Position numbers and translations under genes: made by a program
The notes under the pieces: generated by a model
The model's input: only the letters and a program-made list of their open reading frames with translations
What the model was told of the DNA's origin: nothing
The model's database searches: none
Source of the DNA: Plectosphaerella cucumerina
Taxonomy: Eukaryota > Ascomycota > Sordariomycetes > Glomerellales > Plectosphaerellaceae
DNA length: 64,000 nucleotides
Reading direction: 5' to 3'
Assembly: GCA_020746995.1 (NCBI GenBank)
Contig: JAGPXD010000004.1
Location: forward strand, 3,038,001-3,102,000
Shown: one piece after another, positions 56,226 to 64,000 of the stretch
How positions within the stretch are numbered: position 1 is the first letter of the stretch
Layout of the letters: each line of letters starts with the position of its first letter

Positions 56226-57844
56226 ATGGTCCTCCCGACGCGCGTGAGGCAGTGCGCCGACGAGATCACCCTCCACCTCCTCCTTCTCATCGCAATCGTC
56301 ACCCTCGGCCCGCTGCAGTTCGGCCTCCACCTCGTACGTCCCCAGATCTCCCTACCGCCGATCTCTTGACCGCAAACTAACCCCCGCGATGCCAGGCCGA
56401 GCTCAACACCCCTCAGGATGTCATCACCTGCCGCAAAAAGGCCGTCTCCACCGGCGCCGGCGGCGTCAAGGAGACCATCAAGAACTTCTGGCACTCCAGC
56501 AAGCCAGAGCCCGCCCCGGGCTTCTTCCCCGACTGTATCCCCATGGACGACGCCGCCTTCTCCACAGTCTCGGCCATCTTCACCGTCGGCGGCTTCATCG
56601 GCGCTCTAGCCTCGGGTCCCTTCGCCTCCAGCCGCGGCCGCCTCGCCGCCATGCGTGTCACGGCTCTCGTCTTCCTCCTCGGCTCCGCCCTTGAGACCCT
56701 CGCCCCTGGCGCCGTTGTTCTGGGCCTCGGCCGCCTGCTTTCGGGCGTCGGCGCTGGCGCAGCCACGGTCGTCGTGCCGCTCTACATCAGCGAGATCTCC
56801 CCGCCAAAGTACCGCGGGCTCTTCGGCACCATGACGCAGGTCTCGATCAACGTCGGCATCCTTCTGACCCAGACCCTTGGGTACTTCCTCAGCCACGGCG
56901 CTGCTTGGCGCTACATTCTCGGCGCCGGCGTTGTCGTAGCCGCCGTCCAGGCCATCGGCCTCCTTCTCGTCCCCGAGAGCCCCAACTGGCTCGCCGCCAA
57001 CGGCCAGCCGACAAAGGCCCGCCAGCACCTTCAGCGCATCCGCGGCACCGACCACGACATATCTGAAGAGACGGCCACCTGGGGCGGCGACGCCGCCACT
57101 GCGGAGCAGGAGGGTCTGCTCTCGCCCGCCCTCAGCGAGAACTCGCGCCGCGGCAGCAACAGCAGCGGTCCCAAGGATGCGCCCGTCCACGTCGGCGTGC
57201 TCCAGGTCGCCAAGGATCCTCTCTACCGCGGTGCCATCGCCGCCGTCGTCATCGTCATGTTTGCCCAACAGCTCGGCGGCATCAACGCCGTCATGATGTA
57301 CTCGACCTCGCTGCTCCAGAACGCCATCTCGGTCAAGTCCGCGCTGCTCACCATCCTCGTTTCCGTCGTCAACCTGTTCAGCACCCTCGCCTGCTCCGTG
57401 CTGCCCGACAAGCTGGGCCGCAAGACCTGCATCATCATCTCCGGCACCGGCCAGGGCGTGGCCGCCCTGCTGCTGGCCATCTCCATCGGCCTTGGCAGCA
57501 AGACCATCGCCGCTGTTCTGGTCGTGGTATTTGTGGCCTTCTTCGCCGTCGGTCTGGGCCCCGTGCCTTTCATTTTGGCCTCGGAGATGGTCGGCCAGGA
57601 GGCTGTTGGTGCTACGCAGTCGTGGGCCCTTGGCGCAAACTACTTTGCCACCTTCCTCGTTGCCCAATTCTTCCCCATCGTCAACAACGCGCTTAACGAC
57701 TTGTGGGGCGGCTCGGGCTACGTCTTCTACCTGTTTGCCATCTTCGCAGGCGTCTCTATGACGCTCGTCATGCTATTCGTCCCCGAGACGAAGGGCAAGC
57801 GCGATGCGGACGAGGTTTGGGGGCGTGAGCGCAGGTTGGACTGA
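56226..57844 (+). CDS. MFS sugar transporter (GLUT/VPS73-like)
   Basis: Exons 56226-56333 and 56396-57844 with a 62-base intron (GTACGT...GCCAG) give 518 residues. It shows the layout of the sugar porter family: a first membrane helix LHLLLLIAIVTLGPLQFG, a long loop with conserved FFPDCIPMDDAAFSTVSAIF, GRLAAMR after helix 2, and VPLYISEISPPKYRGLFGTMTQ. PESPNWL stands at the end of the N-terminal half, QQLGGINAVMMYSTSLLQ in helix 7 with the substrate-contact QQ and N, and VPETKGK at the C-terminus. The region MDDAAFSTVSAIFTVGGFIG recalls yeast Vps73/Ybr241c, sugar-porter relatives with a vacuolar link. Substrate and membrane are not certain. The upstream CreA-type cluster hints at carbon regulation. 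Confidence 0.9.
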
Positions 57845-57933
57845 GGAGGCTGCCAATAAGGGAAACATCAAAATGGCGTTTTGGTATTAGAGTCTGGAAT
57901 GATACTAGCATACACTTGGATAATGAAAAGGCC

Positions 57934-58620
57934 TCAAGCGGCCAGGTTCTTGAGCAGCGTGCGTCCCTCATAAGCCTCAAGCTCATGATCCTCCAGCCTC
58001 TCCGTCTCCTTCAGACCCTCCTCAACCCAGGCCACAAACGCCGGATGAGCGAGAACCCTCTCCTTCTACGCCTCAGCAGCAGGCGAAAGCGTGATAGCGT
58101 ACGTCTGAAGACGACTCACGACAGGCGCGTAGAAGGCATCTACAGCCGTGAACGAAGCACCCGCCAGCCACGGCCCACCGAACCTCTCAAGGCCCTCTGT
58201 CCACAGCGCATCGATCCTTGCAACATCCTTGGCGAGGGCGTCGCTCTGCTGCTTGGGCTCGAAGCGAAGGGCGACGTTCATGGAACACTCGGAACGTAAG
58301 GCGGAGAAGCCAGAGTGCATCTCTGCGGCGGCGGAGCGGGCCCAGGCGCGAGCGGGGCGGTCGGCGGGCCAGACGGATGGATGGTCCTCGGCGATGAACT
58401 CGATGATGGCGAGGGAGTCGGTGACGATGATGCCGTCGGCGGAGTGGAGGGCGGGGACCTTGCCGGTCGGGGAGAAGGAGGATAGGGCACGCTGGCGGAA
58501 GTCGCCGCCCATGAAGTGGAGTTTCTCTTCGAAGGGGATGTTGAGGGCTTTGAGGAGGAGCCAGGGTCGGAGGGACCAGGAAGAGTAGCGCTTGTTGCCA
58601 ATGTGAAGAGTGAGGGTCAT
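57934..58620 (-). CDS. Glutathione S-transferase; intron built from conserved coding sequence
   Basis: Starts at the ATG at 58620 (MTLTLHIGNKRYSSWSLRPW), a thioredoxin-fold N-terminal domain with the YSSWSLRPW catalytic loop of bacterial-type (YfcF-like) GSTs, then TGKVPALHSADGIIVTDSLAI for glutathione binding and an all-helical C-terminal domain. Read straight through, the frame hits TAG at 58066 and then stays open for 43 more codons of typical GST C-terminus (ERVLAHPAFVAWVEE). A 54-base GTGAGT...GCGTAG intron, 58066-58119, removes the stop in phase and gives 210 residues. However, the removed segment encodes QTYAITLSPAAEA, which resembles residues conserved in homologs, with TAG where Tyr is expected. 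It is either a recently created intron or a nonsense allele. It converges with the transporter gene, with 89 bases between the ends. Confidence 0.8.
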
Positions 58621-59381
58621 GGTCACGGTGGTGAGGGTTGGTGATGGGTGATGGAGGTGAGGAGCTTGGGGATGTGTTTTGGAGTTGAAGCCGATGCTTG
58701 CTCAGAGTTGATGTTCAACAGAGAGAATCTACTGTTTGTTATTCCTCCAGTGTTTGGGTTAATGGGAGGTTGTTATGTCTTCGAGTTGATCTTGAGGTTA
58801 CCCCTCAGCGGTGACTCTTTGGTTCACGCCCTGTTGGTGACATGAGGCTGAAAGCATCCACGAAACTGCAGCTCACGATATCCCTCAACACCGACACCCT
58901 GCAAGTGTCACACATGAACGACCTGCTATCATGATTGGACTCGAATTGACTCTGAGCGAATACAAGTTACACTGTCGAATAGCACGAAGAGGCGGGGAGA
59001 ACATGGCGCAATCTCCAGTAGAGGCATCGTCATGGACCTCACTGCTCAGTCCTCTACAACCCTTCGAAGAAGGGGAGTCTTCTGATACCTCTTTGATTCC
59101 GTCAGTACCTAGCTGCGAGATTGCAAGCTTCTGGAGAAAATCCAAATCGAAAATTGTTTTGTATTACAGGTTGCTGGAGGGTCAGGGGAGGAAATGGACG
59201 GCCAAGATCGCGCCCCACAGCTGGCAGCATCTGTCTTGAGCATGATCTTCACCTCCAGCTCGACTTCCAATGCTGATCACAGCTTCGACCAGAAGAATTT
59301 CTGCAACAACCAGACCACGCCACCAGCTGGTCACCCTTCCTTCCCCCAGCCAGACCTCGCAAGCATCTGCCACGGACGAGC
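58621..59381. other. Divergent promoter GST / MRF1
   Basis: No gene is supported. Less GC-rich than the flanking genes. The phrase ACACCGACACCCTG at about 58888-58901 recurs near 34238-34251, but I see no longer shared repeat. Confidence 0.45.
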
Positions 59382-60744
59382 ATGCTTGCCGCACCATGGG
59401 TCTGCCGTAGCTGCCTAAGGGCATCGCGGCCTCGCTCCGCCATCCTATCCCTCGTCCGCCGCGCCAGCACAGGTTCAACCCCCCGTTCTCCCCTTCCTCC
59501 CACGCCCAAAGCTAACAATTGGACCCCCAGACGCCCCCAGCGCCCTCCCAAATGCCCTCCTCAAACGCGCCCGCAAGCTCTCCGTCGAGCACGAGCAGCT
59601 CTCCGCCGTCCTCTCCGAGTCCTTCGACAACAAATCCGCCCGTCGCGCCGGTGAGCTCGCCTCCGTCGTCGACGCCCTACGGGAATGGGAAGCTGCCCAG
59701 GCCGCCCTCGCCGAGCTGGGCACACTCCTCGGCTCCCCCGACGCCGAGCTGCGCGACATGGCCAGCGAGGAGCTCGAGTCCACCCACGCCCAGATCTCCG
59801 CCGTCTCGCGCCGCCTCTCCGAAGCCCTGACACCAAAAGACGCCTTCTCCCACCTTCCCTGCCTGATCGAGATCCGTCCCGGCCCCGGCGGTCTCGAGGG
59901 CCGCTTCTTCGCGGATACCGTCTTCAAGATGTACCGCCAGTTCTGTTCCCGCCGCGGCCTCCGCGCCAACGTCATGAAGTACGACATGGCCGATGGGGCG
60001 GGCGACGCGCACTCAGCAGCCGGCGAGATGCCCCTCCAAGAAGCCATTATCGAAATCGCCGATCCGGGCGCCTACGAGATGTTCCGCACAGAAGCAGGCA
60101 TGCACCGCGTCCAGCGGGTGCCCGCCACAGAGTCAAAGGGCCGGCTACACACGAGTGCCGTGGCTGTCTGGGTGCTCCCTGCGTTCCCTGAGACGGGCGC
60201 CGCAGAGGAGGACATTGATAACCCCGAGAGCGACTTTTACATCAATCCGCAGGAGGTGCGGTCGGAGACGATGCGCGCCCGAGGCGCGGGCGGGCAGCAC
60301 GTCAACAAGACCGAGTCGGCTATTCGACTGACGCATATGCCGACGGGGACGACTGTGAGTATGCAGGACTCACGGTCGCAGTCACGGAACCGTGAGGATG
60401 CATGGAGGCTGCTGCGCTCGCGCGTGGCTATCATTCGTCGTGAGGCGCGCGAAGAGGAGGCCGCTCGGCTGCGCAACAGCGTGCTGGCCACGCACCGCGT
60501 CGCCCGTGGCCACAAGATCAGGACATACAACTACAACCAGGACCGGGTCACCGACCACCGCAGCGGCATGGACATATATAACCTGGACGACGTCATAGTG
60601 GGTGGTGAATCCCTGGATAAGCTCGTCGACGGAGCGAGAGAGTGGCTCATCTCCAAGGAGATCGAGGAGATGATCGCCATCGAAGAGGCCGAGGAGGCAG
60701 CCGAGGCTGATGACAGCAAGGCAAAAGGCAAGGGGAAGAAGTGA
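59382..60744 (+). CDS. mrf1: Mitochondrial peptide chain release factor 1
   Basis: Exons 59382-59472 and 59531-60744 with a 58-base intron (GTTCAA...CCCAG) give 434 residues. Exon 1 is an arginine-rich, acid-free mitochondrial targeting sequence (MLAAPWVCRSCLRASRPRSA...VRRAST). The mature protein has the helical PCRF domain, LIEIRPGPGGLEG, HRVQRVPATESKGRLHTSA and the peptidyl-tRNA hydrolysis motif RGAGGQHVNKTESAIRL, with GGQ near residue 285. It terminates mitochondrial translation at UAA and UAG codons. The C-terminal tail is charged (EEAEEAAEADDSKAKGKGKK), a fungal extension. Confidence 0.94.
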
Positions 60745-61194
60745 TGGCTTCCGCAGAGCCAGTGTACCAACTTATAGACCTGTACAACGCTTGTAGCATA
60801 GACCCAAAATACCCAGACACATGACACACGAAGCTTTTGTTTGAAAGTGTTGTTATTTCCCAAATGGCCTCGCTCGGCCTGTGGTAGCTACTCACAACAT
60901 GATGTTCGCCATTTTTCTCCAAAAATCCGTGATATCCATACATCAGAGAGAGGGGGGAATGTCATACAGTGGGGTTGGCATGACAAGAGTGTGGAAGCCC
61001 CTCGGCCCATATCCTCCGTCGTGTGCGCCAGCCGCAGGGAGAGCCTCTCTCAGGGCCCTCCCGCGGGGAAATACAAAATAAAAAAACAAGGGGGTTGGTG
61101 AGAAAGAGTCCTGAAGCGCCGCGCTATAATCCAAAACGGTGTGATATGTGTACAACGGGTGCGTCGTCCGTGGCGTGATGGCATGAAGGTGTGT
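60745..61194. other. Intergenic 3' region, MRF1 and PRELI gene ends
   Basis: Convergent ends; no gene is supported. Contains an A-run at about 61079-61085. Confidence 0.45.
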
Positions 61195-61914
61195 TTATGC
61201 CAGCTGTCTCTCGCGGCGCATCATCTCGAGAACGCCGACGACGCCCGTGTTACGCAGTCGCTCGAGGACGACGCGCATGCCCTCCCTGCTCTTGCCCATC
61301 TGGGCCTCGGTCTTGGTGGAGGCGATGTTCTCGATGCTGCGCTGAATGCCGCGGGTGCCGAGGCCGCTGACCCAGCCGGTGAGCCAGCGGCCCTCGCGGA
61401 GCTGCTCGGAGCCCTGTTCGGCGAGGGAGTCCTTCTTGGCGCGGAGCTTCTCGCCGAGGCGGGAGCGGTAGACGACGGTGGTGGCGACATCGGTGGTGGT
61501 GGCCGAGTCGGCGGCGGCAGACCCGGGGGTGGGCAGGCTGAAGCTCTGACGTTCGACGACGGAGAGGACGTTGTTGAAGTTGAGGTTGCGGCTCTCTGCG
61601 CGCATCCAGCCCTCGCGCATGTCGACGACGGTGGTCTCGAGGATGTAGGAGTGCTTGTCGCCGGCGCCGCCGCCGGTGATGGAGGTGGGGAGGAGCTTGA
61701 AGACGGCGGCGGGCATACGGGACTTCTTGAGGTGGATGCGGGTGGTGTGGAGGCGGCCGGTGACGGGGTCGACGCGGCTCTCGATGGTGTCGGTGCTGAG
61801 GACGTGCTTGGAGAAGGGGTTGAGGTTGGGGGAGGAGTAGCGGAGGAAGTAGGCGAGGGTCACGGTCGGGAAGGGGTGGGCGTAGTTGTGGTTCGTCGTG
61901 TGGGTGAGGACCAT
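61195..61914 (-). CDS. PRELI/MSF1-domain protein (UPS family lipid transfer)
   Basis: Single exon, 239 residues from the ATG at 61914. The PRELI/MSF1 fold covers about residues 5-225. It opens with NHNYAHPFPTVTLAYFLRY, SKHVLSTDTIESRVDPVTGRLHTTRI and KKSRMPAAVFKLLP. It continues with SYILETTVVDMREGWMRAESRNLN and ends with a helix TKTEAQMGKSREGMRVVLERL. UPS proteins pair with Mdm35 in the mitochondrial intermembrane space and move phosphatidic acid or phosphatidylserine between membranes. The VLSTDTI start is closer to Ups1 than to Ups2, but I cannot separate them firmly. A Ser/Ala/Thr insertion (TPGSAAADSATTTDVATT) lies near the middle. Confidence 0.87.
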   Translation of the reverse strand: MVLTHTTNHNYAHPFPTVTLAYFLRYSSPNLNPFSKHVLSTDTIESRVDPVTGRLHTTRIHLKKSRMPAAVFKLLPTSITGGGAGDKHSYILETTVVDMREGWMRAESRNLNFNNVLSVVERQSFSLPTPGSAAADSATTTDVATTVVYRSRLGEKLRAKKDSLAEQGSEQLREGRWLTGWVSGLGTRGIQRSIENIASTKTEAQMGKSREGMRVVLERLRNTGVVGVLEMMRRERQLA

Positions 61915-62343
61915 GATGGGCGGTGGAGGTCGGGCGGTCGGGCCCCTTTGAGCAAAGTTGGAGTGTCGTCGGTGAGGTTGTACGGGGGTGGCGATCGGCG
62001 GTTTTGTGGTGGTGAAGCTGCCCCGGATGCAGCGGTTCGGGTGGTGTGGTGGTGGTTCGGACTTTTGGAAGGGTGCAAAATTTAGCCCCGAGATGGCAGG
62101 TAGCTTTAGCGGCCGAAAGCGACGGGACCTCGGGTGGCCTTGCGCGAGCCTGGAGACGACGTGCTGTCGATGCTCAAGCCTCCATCGAGAGGCGGTGTTG
62201 GTACAGGAAGGGGGGAATAAGAAGGGAGAGAAGGAAGGGAGTCGTTGGAGTAGGAGGCGAATTGGGATTACTCGTACACTGGCCGTGAGGAGAAGAGCGC
62301 CCGGAGCACACTGCAGTACAGCCTGAGTCGGGGTCGGGGTAGG
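61915..62343. other. Promoter of the PRELI gene, abutting a phosphotransferase remnant
   Basis: No gene is supported. The plus-strand phosphotransferase-like frame begins right after this region, leaving no room for its missing N-terminal half. Confidence 0.45.
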
Positions 62344-62889
62344 TTGCGGTGTGGTCGTGTCGCATGCTCGGAATTCCCCAGGTTCCAATTGGGCGGCCCA
62401 AGCTTCTCCCCCGTTAGATGCATCGACGCGCATGTCGCCCAGCCACTCGACCCCTGGACTGGCCTGACCAGCGCGCGAGAGTGGGCCCATGGGAAGATGG
62501 AAGCTGTGCAGCTCCCGTCCATTCACTTCCACACCGTCCGCGAGTTCCACGAAGCACTGGTCGACGGCATGCCCTGGGATACCACCGACTGCACCAAGGT
62601 CCCCGACATCGGCGAGCTGTTCGCATTCTACCAGCAAGCAGATGAAAAGCTGGTCCTGACGCACGGAGACCTGAGCAGCTTGAACATATTGGTCCGCGGG
62701 GACACCGTCGTGGGCATTGTGGACTGGGAGACGGCAGGTTGGTTCCCAGCGTACTGGGAGTATACCACGGCGAAGTATGTCAACCCCTACAATCCGTTCT
62801 GGGAAGAGCCGGTCGATCAGTTTGTGACGCCTAGGCCGGAGGAGTGGAGGATGGAGACCATCAGGCGCAGATATTTTGGTGACTTTTGA
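62344..62889 (+). pseudogene. Aminoglycoside-phosphotransferase-like gene, 5' half missing
   Basis: The frame encodes the C-terminal lobe of an APH/choline-kinase-like protein: FHTVREFHEAL, then the catalytic LTHGDLSSLNILVRG (Brenner motif HGDxxxxN) and GIVDWETAGWFPAYWEYTTA with the Mg-binding Asp. The N-terminal ATP-binding lobe is absent. The frame is open only from a TTG at 62344, the first ATG is at 62497, and the PRELI gene promoter lies directly upstream. If translated from 62497 it would make 130 residues. I read it as a truncated relic, though an undetected upstream exon is possible because TTCCCCAG at about 62376-62383 resembles an acceptor. The retained half shows no frameshift. Confidence 0.6.
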
Positions 62890-63515
62890 TGCATCTGCAC
62901 GCCTCCAAGACTGGCTGCTTATACCCCACGAGTAAGGTAACGGGCGGTCTGAGACACAATCCTTTGCACTTAACTCGAATCACACGATTAAGTCCTTGAT
63001 CCATCGAACGAGGTCATGAAATTCGGGGAAATCGAAGAAGATCCCCTTCAAGACTGCGGAAACCAGTCCATCTCCTACACTCAATCAGCAACTGCCCAGA
63101 ATCACATGTCGATCGTCACCACCAGTCCATCATCCTCACTCACCGACCTCACCGAGAACCCCCTAAAATATCAGAAGCCCCACCAGTTGAGGCACACGGT
63201 GCGCAGCCAATGACGCCGCCTCCCCTCCGGCTTCCTCCCCCACAGGCCTAGCACCCCAGCGGACGCGATTCGTTCAGGGGCCGGAAGAAAGACACGCGAC
63301 CCACGACACCAAGGTGCAGGGGCGTAAATTTCGCTAGGGCCAGCACAGCCATCCTGGGCAGAGGCAGATGCGATAGCAGATCCGAGTTGTCCGTCCCGTC
63401 AGCAAAGGGAAGCCTCGGCCCAACGAATTTCTTCCCATCGATAACCACCTCCCCTGATAAGACCGACACCCCGTCCGACACCACCGTGACATCCGCCCGT
63501 CAGCATCGCGCATCA

Positions 63516-63540
63516 CATCGCATCGCATCGCATCGCATCG
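63516..63540 (+). repeat. CATCG pentanucleotide repeat, five units
   Basis: Five perfect CATCG units in the leader of the THEM6-like gene, the longest of the CATCG tracts in the window. Confidence 0.8.
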
Positions 63541-63548
63541 TCTCGCGC

Positions 63549-63737
63549 ATGCCCTTCCCGTCCGCCGGCGGTCACTCCCTCCTCGCAAAGTGCTCGAGCA
63601 CCCTCCTCTGCTACCTGCGCTTCGCCCCCCTCTGGCTGCTCGCCATCCTCGTCCTGCTCCTCGGCGCAGCCCGCCATCGCATTGCCGCAGCCGTCCGCCG
63701 ACAACCACACCCGTCCGACAAGGCTCGCACCCATTAG
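63549..63737 (+). CDS. Possible upstream ORF encoding a short membrane peptide
   Basis: ATG at 63549 opens a 62-codon frame (MPFPSAGGHSLLAKCSSTLL...) with one hydrophobic stretch FAPLWLLAILVLLLGAA. It stops at 63735-63737, 9 bases before the ATG of the next gene. It may be an upstream ORF that lowers translation of that gene, or chance. No homologs are known to me. Confidence 0.3.
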   Translation: MPFPSAGGHSLLAKCSSTLLCYLRFAPLWLLAILVLLLGAARHRIAAAVRRQPHPSDKARTH

Positions 63738-63746
63738 ACGCCCATC

Positions 63747-64000
63747 ATGACAAACGCAGCCTCCAAGCCGCAGGCCTCGCTGGCCGACATCGACCGCAAG
63801 CCCATGCGCATCGTCCGCCTGATCCGCCTGCTCTCGGCCGGCGGCGCCGCCTACGCCATCTACAAGACGCAGTGGAAGAAGGTCCTCACAAACTACTTTA
63901 CCGGCCCGGGCCGCCTCAGCCGCATCCTGATGCTCATCTTTGCGCTGCTCAACCTCAAGAACATGCCCTTTGTGTGGACCGTACGTCTCCCCTTCTACCT
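63747..64000 (+). CDS. N-terminus of a THEM6-like (hotdog-fold) protein, cut by window end
   Basis: The ATG at 63747 starts MTNAASKPQASLADIDRK, followed by two hydrophobic stretches (IVRLIRLLSAGGAAYAIY and ILMLIFALLNLKNMPFVW). Exon 1 probably ends at 63980, where GTACGTCT forms a donor in phase after codon 78. The NLKNMPFVW phrase near the end of the membrane anchor is what I recall from fungal THEM6/4HBT-superfamily proteins annotated as capsule biosynthesis-like. The catalytic part lies outside the window, so the assignment is tentative. Confidence 0.5.
   Translation, partial: MTNAASKPQASLADIDRKPMRIVRLIRLLSAGGAAYAIYKTQWKKVLTNYFTGPGRLSRILMLIFALLNLKNMPFVWTVRLPFY

Larger units (their letters stand above)
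62890..63746. other. Promoter and leader of the THEM6-like gene
   Basis: Contains a CATCG repeat at 63516-63540 and a short open frame 63549-63737 that ends 9 bases before the next ATG. Otherwise no gene is supported. Confidence 0.45.

Noticed and set aside
56606..57667. 353-codon minus-strand frame
   Set aside because: Antisense to the sugar transporter, with no family motif.
1..64000. tRNA, 5S rRNA, CRISPR arrays, transposons
   Set aside because: Scanning for B-box-like GGTTCRANTCC, the 5S internal control region, spaced direct repeats and transposase motifs gave nothing convincing by eye; a dedicated scan would be needed to exclude diverged copies.

Overview
The window is nuclear DNA of a filamentous ascomycete. 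The evidence is GC-rich coding sequence, many introns of about 50-75 bases with GTRNGT donors and CTNAC-type branch sites, a Zn2Cys6 transcription factor, and conserved single-copy eukaryotic genes such as ARP2, ARF6, SGF29, RPA43, SSN3/CDK8 and RPS24. A Sordariomycete is the most likely source, but this rests on the look of the proteins and no search could be run. No tRNA, rRNA, CRISPR array or recognisable transposon was found.

Layout. 1-9.6 kb: the 5' end of an FHA-domain gene, GTP cyclohydrolase II (riboflavin pathway), a very large acidic coilin-like nuclear protein, and a small secreted GPI-type protein. 10.4-18.2 kb: ARF6 GTPase, a secreted GPI-anchored cupredoxin, the SAGA subunit SGF29, and mannose-6-phosphate isomerase. 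18.2-35 kb is gene-poor: a Zn2Cys6 regulator with about 4.1 kb of non-coding DNA upstream, the nuclear cyclophilin/RRM protein PPIL4, a small protein of unknown function with about 5 kb of non-coding DNA upstream, and an EFM3/FAM86-type eEF2 lysine methyltransferase. 36-41 kb: ribosomal protein S24 and the Mediator kinase SSN3, the latter with an inferred 1.1-kb first intron.

42-47.6 kb is the most accessory-looking part: a four-cysteine secreted mini-protein followed by a 1,380-residue protein that joins an N-terminal ubiquitin-like domain to a CorA-type membrane module lacking a recognisable GMN motif. Its splicing is unusual, with one GC-AG intron and one in-frame segment containing a TAG. 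47.8-64 kb: ARP2, an Asp/Glu racemase-family enzyme, two separate NmrA-like oxidoreductase genes flanking RPA43, a sugar transporter with clustered CRE1/CreA-type sites in its promoter, a glutathione S-transferase whose intron seems to have formed from conserved coding sequence, mitochondrial release factor MRF1, a PRELI/UPS lipid-transfer protein, the 3' half of an aminoglycoside-phosphotransferase-like gene, and the 5' end of a probable THEM6-like gene cut by the window edge.

Most genes are independent housekeeping units and no operon-like or biosynthetic cluster is evident. Exon coordinates were worked out by hand from splice signals and reading frame. They should be read as gene models, not measured transcripts.
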